A stretch of DNA of 64,000 nucleotides from NCBI GenBank assembly GCA_947044405.1, contig CAMRHE010000462.1, positions 1,151,001 to 1,215,000 of the forward strand, read 5' to 3'. This document shows positions 11,001 to 21,585 of the stretch, one piece after another. The DNA comes from Leptodactylus fallax (lineage: Eukaryota > Chordata > Amphibia > Anura > Leptodactylidae). The position numbers and the translations under genes are program-made. The notes under the pieces were generated by a model, which was not told the DNA's origin, did no database searches, and saw only the letters and a program-made list of their open reading frames with translations. How positions within the stretch are numbered: the first letter of the stretch is position 1; every line of letters starts with the position of its first letter.

Positions 11001-12313
11001 CTTGTGCTTTCTTATCTTATTTGTAAAGACACTTGCCAGTCTTATTTTGTTAGTGTATATTTTCTTTCTATATTCATTGTTTGTTGTACCACAGGCATTA
11101 CTTTCCGATACAGAAGAAAGGCAAATGTCCCAGTGTCATCTTTTGGTATATATTGTGTTACTGTAATCATCTTTTGCTATTGTAGCAGTTCATGTAGCAC
11201 TCGAGATTTGGTCATCAGCTGGTATACATTTAGATTTATATACATATACATTCATATACATACCCCAATGTAACATAGTGTAGTAGTGCCTATATAAACT
11301 ATTTCAGTGGGCGACAAGTTATCTTCTCATTTGTTACGGGCTCCATATTATTGACTCGATTGGTTAAGCTTTTTTGTTACCTTTATAGAGGGACTCCACC
11401 TAAGTTTATTCTTAGGAAAGCTCATTAATACCACAAGCTGCGATGGGAAGTGACATAGCTTGACTGCTGCCAAGCTGGTTTTCCCCTTCTGTTCTGTCAG
11501 CTAAGAGCCAATTGAACTTTCATCAAATAAAAAAATCAGGTGAGACAGACTGGTTGTTAGGAATACACTGCTTAACAACCATAGTCTTTCAATGAGAATT
11601 TCGGCCACAGCATCTCAAAATACTCAAGTAGGCAAGATGCAAGGGCAGTTGGACCCTGGGAAGAAAAATACTCGAGTGGACTAGATGCAAGAGCGCTTGG
11701 ACTCTGGGAGATCCCCACCAAACAATGCCACATACTGGACGGAATTTATTAAGCCATGTATGTGTTTCTAGCATCAAAATGTCACAATACAATATTTTTG
11801 CGACTTTTTGGGCTTTTTTATTTAACTATTTAGTGCTTTTTTTCAGGATTCTGACATTCAATCCCCTTTTGTGAAAAAGGGGTGGTAGAGTCACTGTAGC
11901 CAGTATTGTGAAAGCGGTTTGCTGCAAAGAAGTGTGTATAAATAGAGAAGATCAAAAAAGGTCGCAAAAGTGTAAGCCATGTAAAAGGATCGGGACGCCA
12001 GTCCATGTCCAAAACTGATGACAACATTGAGCGTGCAGGTGAACTGCTTCTGTTGGGTAGACAAGTGAGCGGATTATGTGGCAAATTATTTGCAAATCAG
12101 CTATGGCTTTGCCTATATAATAATCCACAACAATAAAACACAAGCGTTTGAAAAACCTGCAAACAAAATCCTCTGAAAGAAGCCATGCAAGATAAAGATT
12201 CAAGTCCAATGAAGAGGTGAAGGTAGCGGTGCATTCGTGGCTCGCAGCTCAGCCTTTTAATGAGGGAATATATTGACGTATAGACAAAGTGTATTGAAAT
12301 GGGGGGGATAACT
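8041..12313. other. Mostly single-copy sequence
   Basis: No recognised repeat or exon over this interval. Two open frames (9200-9580 minus, 126 codons; 10397-10630 plus) have no recognisable domain. The stretch 10390-10690 has higher GC and contains 'gcgattggctcagc', an inverted CCAAT-box-like motif, but promoter function is only conjecture. Confidence 0.35.
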
Positions 12314-12766
12314 TTAACTTTCCAGTGTTAGGGTGGGTTCACACTTGCGACGGCACTCCGTCCGCCGCAAATCTGACCCAAATGTCCGAAAACTGAATAG
12401 GAACTGGATAGGGAAAGGTTTGTGACGCTTTGCTTAAAAACCCATTCACTTCTATGGGTTTTTAAAGCAATGCGCGGGTGTGTGCTTACACCCTCTGCGC
12501 CGCAAAGCCGTTTTTTTTCGTCGGAAACAAAGTTGGACATGCAGGACTTTGTGTCCGACACAAAAAAACTTGCTTCACGGCACAGAGGGTGCAAGCGCAC
12601 ACCCGCGCATTGTTTTAAAAACCCATAGAAGTGAATGGGTTTTTAAGCAAAGCGTCGCAAACCTTTCCTTATCTAGTCCCTATCCAGTTTTCCGACATTT
12701 GGGTCAGATTTGCGGCGGACGGAGTGCCGTCGCAAGTGTGAACCCACCCTAACACTGGAAAGTTAA
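12314..12766. mobile_element. 453-bp near-perfect palindrome (fold-back element)
   Basis: The left arm begins TTAACTTTCCAGTGTTAGGG and the right arm ends with its exact complement. The arms are about 220 bp each around a loop of about 12 bp near 12540. They differ at only a few positions and small indels, so the element is young or was homogenised. The termini 'gtgggttcacacttgcg' and 'cgcaagtgtgaacccac' match the style of the family C MITEs nearby. No clear target duplication outside the arms was seen. Open frames inside are products of the palindrome, not genes. Confidence 0.9.
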
Positions 12767-12924
12767 ATGCCAGTCTTATTAAATCGACCCCACTGTTTCT
12801 CAGCTTTCTCGGCCTATCTGAATATGACCTGAGAAGAGTTCAAAAGAGTTCAGTCACACCTGAATTTAAAGTGTACTTACAAAATAAACTAAAAAGATGA
12901 AAATTTATGATTTCAACCATAAAG

Positions 12925-13160
12925 AACAATGAGGGGGAATTCATCAAGAGAGGCATATTGTTTGCTGGTCTTGATGTCCTGTGCACCAGCAGAGAATGCA
13001 TTTAATTCATGAGGAGGTGTCGTGAATTAGGCACATCTTCTAGAAGTCAATGTGCCTTGGCTAAAATCTACACCAGCTGCTTCTGCTATCATTGCAATGT
13101 GGCACAGCTCCATCCCACCCATTTTGCAAAAAATGGAAGGGCAGCATAAAAAATCTACTT
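12925..13160. repeat. Dispersed repeat, family F
   Basis: Opens 'gggggaattcatcaag', a common start of this family (compare 'ggggcagatttatgaag' at 44763). Contains 'ctccatcccacccattttgc', comparable to 'tccattccacccactg' near 985. Right end unclear. Confidence 0.5.
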
Positions 13161-13229
13161 TTAACTCTTTAAATTACAATTGTCGTTTTTTAAGCCTCAG
13201 TGCTTTAGACAACTGATCACACATTGTCA

Positions 13230-13500
13230 TTGTCCAGAAGGAAGTCAGTGTAGTTGAAAATTTAGTTCAGTAGTTGGCAGAAAGATCATTTGTAAAAAAA
13301 AAAAAAAAAAAAAAATTTTTGCCCAGGAATGATCTTTTTTTGAAAGAACATTGTCAGAAAGATTGTCCACTCTTTTTCCAGTTTCCTTGAATGTGCTTGG
13401 CCAGTTTGAAGTGTAGCGGCCAGTATACACTAAAATGTATATGGCTTCATCTGCAAAATGATCTCTCACCAGAATATTGTTTTTTTTTTCTATTGGTTGC
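13230..13500. repeat. Degraded fold-back repeat with a poly-A tract
   Basis: Contains a run of about 22 A at 13294-13315 flanked by 'aaagatcatttgt' and 'ggaatgatcttttttt', an imperfect inverted repeat. It is probably another fold-back element; family unknown. Confidence 0.4.
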
Positions 13501-15235
13501 TCATCCATCAACCTACTTCTGTCTAACATGTATGGTCGCCTTAAGGCTTTAAAGTTTTATTTCTTTTTATATCTAAAATTCCCTTGCTCTACCATATTTT
13601 ATAACACAATACATATTTTGTCTTTTTCCCTGTGTCCCTTCCCACTGTATATGAGGATTTAGAAGGAAAGAGCTTGCTGGTCTTTGATAAAGAAGCTCTT
13701 TTTAGGAACGGTTAGCCCTGTGTGAACAGAGGGTGCTATGCTATCTATTTACTGCAAGTACTGAGGGCAGCCGTGCTGAATCATGACATGATTGACAGCA
13801 TTGATAGAAACACGCCTCAATAGGCAGCTCAGTGGAATATCAGCTTTCTAATGAGGTCACAGACAAGAAGAGACTGAAAGAGACGGCAGCAAGGAATCAG
13901 CCTAAAATTAGGAACTAAATGCTTCAAATATTTGGCTTGCCATACAACGCCTCTTAGAAATACATTCTGCCTAGCTTTGTTTTAGCTGTGCATTGTAACA
14001 ATATTATTTCCTTGTATGTTATTGGGGCCATTTCTTGATGGCAGAAAGAGAATCTTGAGCAGCAGCCACAAAGCTTAGATTTTACTTCATTATTGATCCT
14101 GAGTTAACTGAATGAGAATAAAATGGGAACAGTGGAGCATAAAATGTGTTAACACCCAGTAATGGTTGAGACAGAACTACAAATAGACAGCATTAACCTT
14201 GTGCAAAGTGTTGCCATACACGATCATGAATCTGTAATTTGCTGGGTGCTGAGGGACGTTGGTGGCTTATAACACATCATGTGAAAAGGTATCAACTCTG
14301 TGTTGGAATTACCTAGTTATTAATTCTCTGCCTACACTCTGAGTCATAGAGTCAACTGTTCATTTCATATTCTGCAATATATGAAGCCACACAACAATAA
14401 CATGCTGCATTGTTTAACTGTAGGGGAGGCAGGGGAGACAAGTAAAATAATATGAGGATGTGGGACTTATTTACTAAAAAGCAGCATTTACCTTGCCTGT
14501 AGTAAACATGACCTGACACAGATCTGCCAGCTTGTGGTAAGTAACTCATGTTTGATAAAGCCCCTCCCTGAGATAAGGCGCTGATTATAATGTATTGCAA
14601 TACTACTAATTATATTGTGCGGGGGTTTTATCAAGTACTGTATTGAATCATGTTGTAGAAATGTAATGACAATGGCACTATCACCTAGTATGATGCTCTC
14701 ATGGCTGGGTCATTTTCTGCTGATGGGTGTTTCTAGAATTGTGGCGTTGCCAAGGTTTGAACAACCACAAATACCTTAGACATCCTTTGTTAAGACTATA
14801 TCTGTTTCTTTTTCTATCCTGTATACAGCAAATCCATGACAAGTTTACCCTATGACTTTTGCACTATGATTAATACACTGTTGAGAATGGCATTTAATAT
14901 GTAAGTAATCCAAGGTATGCTTACTGTGCTGAATGGCCATAATGTGTAAGTCCCTTGTTGCATTTGGAACAAGTGTTAAGTCGCCATGTCCATTAGATCA
15001 ACATGGGCCGAGCTAGCCATCCATCCATTGTGTATGAAGTTGTTCTGATGGTTCAAAAGAAGGATCAAGCATGTTAGACTTTAGGGAGGTAAGCTGAAGT
15101 GTTTGGCACTTCTCCACATTTAGAACACATGTATGCGTGTCCGGGCCTAAAACATATGTGTATGAGAAGGTTAGGGGAAATAGCTCTTAGCCAAACAAGT
15201 GTCTGGCACATATGGGCACATTAAAGCTTCACAAA
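13501..15235. other. Single-copy sequence
   Basis: No recognised repeat, exon or RNA gene. Confidence 0.4.
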
Positions 15236-15320
15236 CTAGTGTCAGACGGTTGCAGATCTAATATTGATGATCTACCTAAGAATAGGCCATCAGTATTAGA
15301 AAGTGGATAACCTCTTTAGT
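15236..15320. repeat. Family I repeat fragment
   Basis: Carries 'aggccatcagtattagaaag' and 'ggataacctcttta', matching 4960-5005. Confidence 0.5.
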
Positions 15321-16229
15321 GCGTGCAAGATTTATTGTAGACATGGTGAAAGAAGAAAGGTCTTCTTCTGAAGACCTGTATTCTGCTGATCGGTTTAAAG
15401 TGGAAAAGAAATTCTTAGCCCCAAAGTCAATACTCAAGGGACTTTTCATTTTACCCAGTAGTTGGTGTGTCAATTTGCAGTATGTAATGGGTTAACAATT
15501 ACCATGCTGCTGAAACAGAACATTCAGCAGTCTATTTTTACAGGTTGGTACATGCTCAAAAGCTCCATTTCTGGTCCTTCTTTTATTTTAATACTTTAAT
15601 TACCAGCAAGCTTCATGATAAATGGCTTTCAAAACATTTTAATTGATGCTATCCAGTTAATCATAGACCCACATCTGAAAAACAGTGTTTACAGGCAGCC
15701 ATGCAGCCAGCGCTGAGTGTGAATACGTAATAACAATGCGGGGTCCAGGCCTGGTGAGGAGATTGTCTTGTTTAACCCAAATTGAGTATTGAACATTGAA
15801 TACTTCACTCATGGCAGTGAGAAGAGAGCGCAGCTTCTGACTGCATTATGTAAATCAAAAAGCATTATTGGAAATGATAGTCCACCACATTTCTTGTGCT
15901 GGCCAAATTTAGATATGTTATTGCTTACCCATACACTGCAGTTTATTTACTAATAGTATGTACCATGTAAAGGGATTATTCCAGGAGAAATACTAGTGAT
16001 ACTAGATAAACTTTATTACTAATATTTAACCAGGTCCATCTAGGGCCTGGATGGTTATATTTGCAGAGTGCAGAGGGGTGCTGGTGCCGCTGCAGCTTTA
16101 TGTAACATCGCCGTGTCCACTGTACTTTAACTGCAAGTCCATAGAATAGAGTAGAGCAGAGTTGGTCATGTGATGAGAGTCGAAATGACAGCAGGGGAGG
16201 CAGAGAAACAAGACTTCTGGCCTCACCAA
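15321..16229. other. Mostly unclassified; one TTAA-like terminus
   Basis: At 15968-15985 'tgtaaagggattattcc' resembles a TTAAAGGG terminus. No matching right end was found, so it is a fragment at best. The rest shows nothing recognisable. Confidence 0.35.
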
Positions 16230-16790
16230 AGATAACAGTCAAGAGACCAGATAGAAAATCATGATTTGTCACTCCACACATTTCCACTGTTCTAGAGTCC
16301 AAGGGCAGCTTTACACCACTCCATCTGACGCTTGGCATTGTGCTTGGTGATGTAGGGCTTGCATGCAGCTGCCATGGAAACCCGTGCCATGAAACTGGTG
16401 ATGTTAGAGCCAGAGGGGGTTTGAAAGTCTGTAGTGATTGAGTCAGCATAGTGTTGGCGACTTTTATGTACAATGTGTCTCAGCACTCTGCTCTGTAACT
16501 TTACGTGGGCTGTCACTTTCCAGTTTTCAATAATACCACTCACAGCTGATGGTGGAATATCTAGGAGGGAAGAAGTTTCATGAACTGACTTGTTACAATG
16601 GTGGCATCCTATTACAGTATCACACTGGAATTCAGTAAGCTCTTTAGAACAACCCATTCTTTCACAAATGTTGGTAAAGGGGGCTGCATGGCTAGGTGCT
16701 GGATTATCATACACCAGTGACCATGGGCCTGAATAAAACACCTAAATTTAAGGATCAAGAGTTTTGTCTCAATACTTTTTCTATATAGTG
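16230..16790 (-). pseudogene. 5' fragment of a Tc1-like transposon and transposase
   Basis: Read on the minus strand, the element starts at a TA (16791-16792) with CACTATATAGAAAAAG. A transposase begins at 16657 with MGCSKELTEF and continues through an HTH-like segment 'NKSVHETSSLLDIPPSAVSG' and 'SADSITTDFQT'-type sequence. It then reaches 'KRQMEWCKA', just before the usual first catalytic WSDES block. That block is present only as degraded sequence with an in-frame stop near 16265. Nothing after it (second Asp, Glu, 3' inverted repeat) is present. Family assignment is from the conserved N-terminal phrases of Tc1 transposases. It is a truncated, dead copy. Confidence 0.75.
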
Positions 16791-16792
16791 TA

Positions 16793-17200
16793 TCTTATTA
16801 AGATAAGGGTACAAATAGCAGTGGCCGTATGGAAACACAGACACACACAGACATTCTGCTGCAGTGAACAGTACATCTTTAGCATTTTTTGGCAATTGTT
16901 TTTTGTAATACTGAACAATATTGATGTTAGATAAAAAAACATACTGTTAGCTGCACCAGGACGTCTGTGTCTATGTGTCTCTCATTTGTCTCCTTTTCTC
17001 CATTCTCCTCGCCATAAACTTATATAAAATGTAACATAATATGTCTGTGAGTTGCTTGCTTGTCTTCACCAAAGACAGATTTGAGCACTGAATTGAGCGG
17101 TGAACGGGGAATATGTATGCAGTATTTTTTTTTTCTAATAAGATAATTTACAAAGTTTCTTATATTTGCTTGTATTAAAAATTGAAATGTCAGTTACACT
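16793..17200. other. Single-copy sequence
   Basis: No recognised feature beyond a short poly-T run near 17126. Confidence 0.4.
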
Positions 17201-17265
17201 TTAAAGGGGTTTCCAGCCCCAAATCGATTTTTCATGCTGATGACCTATCCAAAAAACCCCTTTAA
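17201..17265. mobile_element. 65-bp mini TTAA element
   Basis: TTAAAGGGGTTTCCAG at the left and ACCCCTTTAA at the right enclose only about 40 bp. This is the smallest TTAA-bounded unit in the window and is probably an internal-deletion relic of a longer element. Confidence 0.5.
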
Positions 17266-17867
17266 GGCCATGCTATGTCTTTATAATTAATGTCATTAAT
17301 AACATATAGGTTGCACATAAGCATATGGCTCCATATTTCATTGAAATCTCACCCATCTTTTAGCACAAATACAACAAAATATTTTGCCACCCACCCTTTA
17401 TAATACTGTATATCTTTTTGAAACACAGGTCGTATTAACAACCCAGGTAGCCCTCTCTTCTTCACAGGAGCAACAAAAATGGCTAAGGTGCCCTCTACAG
17501 ATGACACTGCAGTTAATGCTCTCATTACAGGCTAATTGACTGGAGAGACTTCTCTCATATTGCATTTAGACCGATAGTTTTCTATCACTCAGTGAAAGCA
17601 ATGGACAGCCAAGCCAATTATCACTGCAATGGAAAGCATATCAGCAGAACAGACTAAATCCAAGACCTATGGGTAATGTTCAGTGCCAGCTGGGACCCTC
17701 TTTCAGCTAAAAGGTGTTTCCAGAATATGCCACTCTGTGTTAGGTGCTTATGTGCTATCTCACTATCTACTATCTAATGTACTACTTACTGTATTTACAT
17801 TCAATAAATCATCATAAAACCTTTTTATAGAAATGTAAAAATATTTGGTGAAATATTATTCCATTTA

Positions 17868-18036
17868 AAGGAAGTTTGTCACCTGAACTCAGCATCTCAA
17901 GCCAGCCATGCAGAAAACAGTGTATTCCCCTTAAGTAGAAATTAAAGGCTATACACACCTTTGCAACATGTAGGGAAATTTATCAGGGCCACCGTTTCTA
18001 CCAAAGTCTAGATATCCCCTGTGTGTGAGGATGCAC
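17868..18036. repeat. TTAA terminus and family F fragment
   Basis: 'ttaaaggaagtttgtcacc' at the left is a TTAA-type terminus. 'gggaaatttatcagggc' near 17970 is a family F phrase. Element E3 starts at the next TTAA. Confidence 0.4.
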
Positions 18037-18470
18037 TTAAAGGGAATCTGTCAGGTCAATCTGGGACACTAAACCATCCACAGGTTCGTATTTTATAAAA
18101 ATAAAAAACCTTTATACTTACCTAGAGAAGGGTCCGATCAACACTGTTCGGTGAGAACAGTCCGGCTTGTTCATGAGCTTCTTTGTTGGCACGCCTCCCC
18201 CATGATCCCGGCGCCTGTGCTGTTCTTCAGCGAAGCCGAAGATGGACACCCCGGCTTCACTGCGCAATTGCCAGAGGTGTACTCTTCTGGCTTCATTGAA
18301 GAACTGCGCAGGTGCGGGGAGTACAGCGGCAGGGTGAGTATAAAGCTTTTTTATTTTTAATGTGGCCATGGATTGCGTTATAACAGGGTGATTTGGGACA
18401 CTAAACCCCAGGTCCATAAGGACGTGTGGGTGGTTTAGTGTCCCAAATTTCCATGACAGATTCCCTTTAA
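18037..18470. mobile_element. TTAA-flanked fold-back element E3 (434 bp)
   Basis: TTAA at 18037-18040 and 18467-18470. The left arm AAGGGAATCTGTCA pairs with the right arm TGACAGATTCCCTT. 'gggacactaaaccatcca' faces 'ggtttagtgtcccaaa'. The interior is GC-richer and itself palindromic ('tgttcttcagcgaagcc' facing 'ggcttcattgaagaac'). Donor-like GGGTGAGTATAAAG lies at 18332-18345 on plus, and GGTAAGTATAAAGG on minus near 18111-18124. No coding capacity is credible. Confidence 0.85.
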
Positions 18471-18524
18471 TTGATGATGAGATCCGTACTTTGTTATAAA
18501 TTAAGGGCATCCTCCGTGTGCCTA

Positions 18525-18755
18525 AAATGAAATCTAAACCAGCTCATAGTTGGCATGAATTTCAGCCATCATTTCCACGAGAAAACTGGTGTAAATGATA
18601 TTAAATCTGTGTGGGCTGATGACACCGCCTATGTGATTCCGCCTTTTCAAAAAGTGGAAAGGCCAGCTTAAGAACATCATTTTCACAAATGTTTTTCTGC
18701 AAATGGCTTTTAATGCCAGAAAACTAGTGTAGGGGGTTGATAAATCTCCCTCGAT
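18525..18755. repeat. Dispersed repeat, family F
   Basis: Contains 'gccttttcaaaaagtggaaa' and ends 'ggttgataaatctccctc', a typical family F terminus. Confidence 0.5.
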
Positions 18756-18937
18756 GACTTTTCTTGGCTGCAGTGCAGGTACAATAAAAAATAGTAGCAT
18801 CTTTGCTAATAGCTTATTAAAAAATATCCTACCATTTTGTGTACACAGTTCCTTTGTACAGTAGATCTGTGTGCACCAAGTCGCTGCATCTCTGCTCTGT
18901 ATGTATGTAGTCTGCGGCAATGCACCTTAGATAACTA

Positions 18938-18963
18938 CACTGTGTTCCAAATTATTATGCAAA
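18938..18963. repeat. Left terminal inverted repeat of the DD37E element
   Basis: 26 bp starting CACTGTGTTCC next to a TA; exact complement of 20482-20507. Confidence 0.95.
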
Positions 18964-19264
18964 TAATATTTTCTCATATTTTCCAAAATTACCTATATGA
19001 ATTGCAGTCATTGTAATTTTCCAGTCATCAACTATTCCAGTATAATTGAAAGGTTTTTGAACAAACTGACTATGATAACAGTATATTTAAAAAAAAAATA
19101 AGCACTCAAAATGCATGTTTTAAATTATTATGCACAGCAGAATTTGCAACCTTTTCATTTTTATTAAGAACAAAAAAATGGTCATTGTGAAATTATAAGC
19201 ATTAGCAGGTTATTACAAACTGAAATCAAACAGTTTTTAAGCCAAAACTTTATTCGAGGTGATG

Positions 19265-20278
19265 TTACATTTGCACATAGGACCCTTTGTTCGAAAGAAG
19301 CTTCTGAACTCTCTCGTCCATTGAATTTGTCAGTTTTTGGATGGTTTCTGCTTCAATTGTTTTCCATGAGGACAGAATACCCTCCCGGAGCTGTTGCTTA
19401 GATGTGAACTGCCTCCCGCCATCATAGACACTCCTTTTGATGATGCTCCAGAGGTTCTCAATGGGGTTGAGGTCAGGGGAGCATGGAGGCCACACCATAA
19501 GTTTGTCCCCTTTTATGCCCATAGCAGCCAGAGATGCAGATGTGTTATTTGAAGCATGAGACGGTGCATTATCATGCATGAAAATGATCTTTCTGCGGAA
19601 TGCATGGTTCTTCTTCTTGAACCATGGCAGGAAGTGCTGTTTGAGAAACTCCACATACATTATGGAGTTCATCTTTACCCCTTCAGGGATCCTAAAGGGG
19701 CCGACAATCTCTCTCCCCATGATTCCAGCCCAAAACATTACTCCACCTCCTCCTTGTTGGCGCCGTAGCCATGTTTGCATGGGGTGTCCATCAACAAGCC
19801 ATCCTCCACTCCATCCATCTGGACCATCGAGCGTTGCACGGCACTCCTCGGTGAACAAAACAGTTTTGAAGTCAGTCTTCATGTATTGTTTGGCCCACTG
19901 GAGTCGTTTCTGCTTGTGTGCAGTGGATAGAGGAGGTCGACAGGATGGCTTACGCACAGCTGCAAACCTCTGAAGGACCCTGCATCTTGTTGTTCGGGGG
20001 ACGTTGGAGGCACCAGCAGCTTCAAAAACTTGTCTGCTGCTATGACAAGGCATTTTTGAAGCTGCTCTTTTAACCTGACGTAATTGGCTGTTGGAAAGCG
20101 TCCTCAATTTTCCCTTATCAGCACGCACACGTGTGTGCTGTGAATCAGCTACATACTTCTTGATTGTGCGATGATCACGATGAAGTGTCTTGGCAATGTT
20201 GATTGTAGTCATGCCTTGACCTAAACACTCCACAATTTGTTGCTTCTCAGCAGCCGACACATCCTTTTTCTTTCCCAT
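19265..20278 (-). CDS. Tc1-like transposase, 337 aa, intact frame but altered catalytic triad
   Basis: The protein would bind the terminal repeats and cut and paste the element into TA sites in the nucleus. Residues about 8-45 form a first helix-turn-helix ('NIAKTLHRDHRTIKKYV'), with a second DNA-binding region to about 120. The catalytic domain follows: block 'VLFTEECRATLDG' at 140-152, glycine-rich 'QQGGGGVMFWAGI' at 174-186, 'FMHDNAPSHAS' with Asp236, and '[12 protein letters not shown]' with Glu274. Asp236 and Glu274 are separated by 37 residues. The first catalytic Asp would fall at residue 144, where the codon at 19847-19849 reads Glu (GAG). In this family the motif is normally T-D-E, and Asp-to-Glu at a DDE position usually abolishes catalysis, so this copy is probably inactive despite its open frame. 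Start ATG gives MGKKKD, a usual start for the group. Stop is TAA. Length is normal for Tc1 (about 340). Confidence 0.92.
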   Translation of the reverse strand: MGKKKDVSAAEKQQIVECLGQGMTTINIAKTLHRDHRTIKKYVADSQHTRVRADKGKLRTLSNSQLRQVKRAASKMPCHSSRQVFEAAGASNVPRTTRCRVLQRFAAVRKPSCRPPLSTAHKQKRLQWAKQYMKTDFKTVLFTEECRATLDGPDGWSGGWLVDGHPMQTWLRRQQGGGGVMFWAGIMGREIVGPFRIPEGVKMNSIMYVEFLKQHFLPWFKKKNHAFRRKIIFMHDNAPSHASNNTSASLAAMGIKGDKLMVWPPCSPDLNPIENLWSIIKRSVYDGGRQFTSKQQLREGILSSWKTIEAETIQKLTNSMDERVQKLLSNKGSYVQM

Positions 20279-20481
20279 TTTGGCTGAAAATGTAGGCTGC
20301 TTAATAATGTGGGACAGACTTTTTAAGTAGTCTTGCCTTTAATTGGACACACGTGCCAAACTAATTAGCACAGGTGTCTGCAATTGCTTTCAGTGATATA
20401 AAGAGCCCTGACACACATCACCATCAATGAGTTTAACTGACAAACAAAAAAAAATTCTTACCTTATCACTCCTAAACACTT

Positions 20482-20507
20482 TTTGCATAATAATTTGGAA
20501 CACAGTG
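20482..20507. repeat. Right terminal inverted repeat of the DD37E element
   Basis: 26 bp ending GGAACACAGTG, then TA; exact complement of 18938-18963. Confidence 0.95.
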
Positions 20508-20717
20508 TATTGTTCAGCTAACACTGTTACCCCAGACTTATCCGTGTACAAGCATATTCGGCTCAGCTAAACATGCATGTGTTTTTAAAAGGGAGAGAGA
20601 AATAAGCCACTGACGAACAAAGGACAAAAGGGTGGGGTTGCATGATGTTTTTCTATTGTGTTTGGTAATCTGTACTTCTGAGCACTGTGGAGCCATCTGC
20701 ATCCGTAAGAGACTGTC

Positions 20718-20873
20718 ACAGATTCCACTGGAATTCGGCAGAGAGAAAAGTCTTGCATTGTAGTCTATGGGGTCCTCGGGTAACTGGTGTTTTAGCAGCC
20801 GGGCTCTCCATCGTTCAGGTCCCATGGTGGATACGAACGACGGAGAGCATGGCGCAAGTGTGAACCTAGCCTT
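20718..20873. mobile_element. Fold-back MITE, family C, right half
   Basis: Contains 'gtagtctatggggtcctcgg' and ends 'aagtgtgaacctagcctta'. Matches the right half of 20928-21185. The left end is missing or eroded. Confidence 0.65.
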
Positions 20874-20927
20874 ACTGTCACTTATACATATCATGTTATA
20901 TAGTATATCCACAAGGAGATGTCTGAC

Positions 20928-21185
20928 GCTAGGTTCACACTAGCGTTTGCTCTTCTCCGTCCAGGATTCATCTTAAATAGGAAGAGAGAAAAGTCCTGCA
21001 AGCAGGACTTTTCTCATCACCAAGTTCATTATAAAATTGTCGGAAACCCGGCATACCGCATTATAGTCTATGGGGTCTGCAGGTTTCCAGGGGTTACCGC
21101 TTTTTAAATCGGACAGGATTTCCGTCTTTTGGGTCCCCATGCGAACCCGAAGGACGGAAACCCAACGCTAGTATGAATCTAGCCT
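20928..21185. mobile_element. Fold-back MITE, family C, complete copy
   Basis: Left end 'gctaggttcacactagcg'; right end 'cgctagtatgaatctagcc'. Inside is a perfect hairpin 'agtcctgcaagcaggact' and the phrase 'tatagtctatggggtctgc'. Other copies are at 26771-27047, 31388-31575 and 53518-53608. Termini of this type suggest a hAT-like or related cut-and-paste origin, which is inference. Confidence 0.75.
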
Positions 21186-21585
21186 GAGCTGCATTATCAC
21201 ACTAAACATTTTACAGTGGCAGAAGGAGGGGGAAGAAGACAGTCTACTGCCTTTAGAAAAGCGCTGAAGACTGAGCTTGCTTCACAGGACCCACTGAGCT
21301 CTGAACATGTAGTTCCACAATTAGGTCTATAAATTTGGGTTAATTGCCAAAATAACCCAACCCTTACCTGTAAGACTGAGCAAAAAAGTTAAAGTTCAAC
21401 AAAATGTAAATCTCTTTAGGAGCCTCTTTTTATTGAAGTAGTAGTATCATTTTTGCCATTCTTTGCCGCACTTAGCTTAGGATTCTGGCATACTTTTTTT
21501 TTAATAAATATCCTGTAATGTATATTGCAAACATAGATTATAATGACCCTGTTAGCATAAAGGAGAACTCCATTATACTGTAGGT

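Larger units (their letters stand above)
18938..20507 (-). mobile_element. Tc1/mariner element, DD37E type, 1570 bp, full length
   Basis: TA duplications at 18936-18937 and 20508-20509 flank identical 26-bp terminal inverted repeats (18938-18963 and 20482-20507) beginning CACTGTGTTCCAAAT. A subterminal copy of 'aaattattatgca' at 19122-19134 points the same way as the left repeat, and a weaker one ('gcttaataatgtgg') is at about 20298-20312, so the ends have an IR/DR-like layout. The only gene is the transposase on the minus strand. Spacing of 37 residues between the second Asp and the Glu recalls DD37E groups such as TRT described in vertebrates; that name is a suggestion, not a match. Identical TIRs and an open frame argue for recent insertion. 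Confidence 0.93.

Noticed and set aside
12328..12752. Mirror-image 90-codon frames on both strands
   Set aside because: Generated by the 453-bp palindrome.
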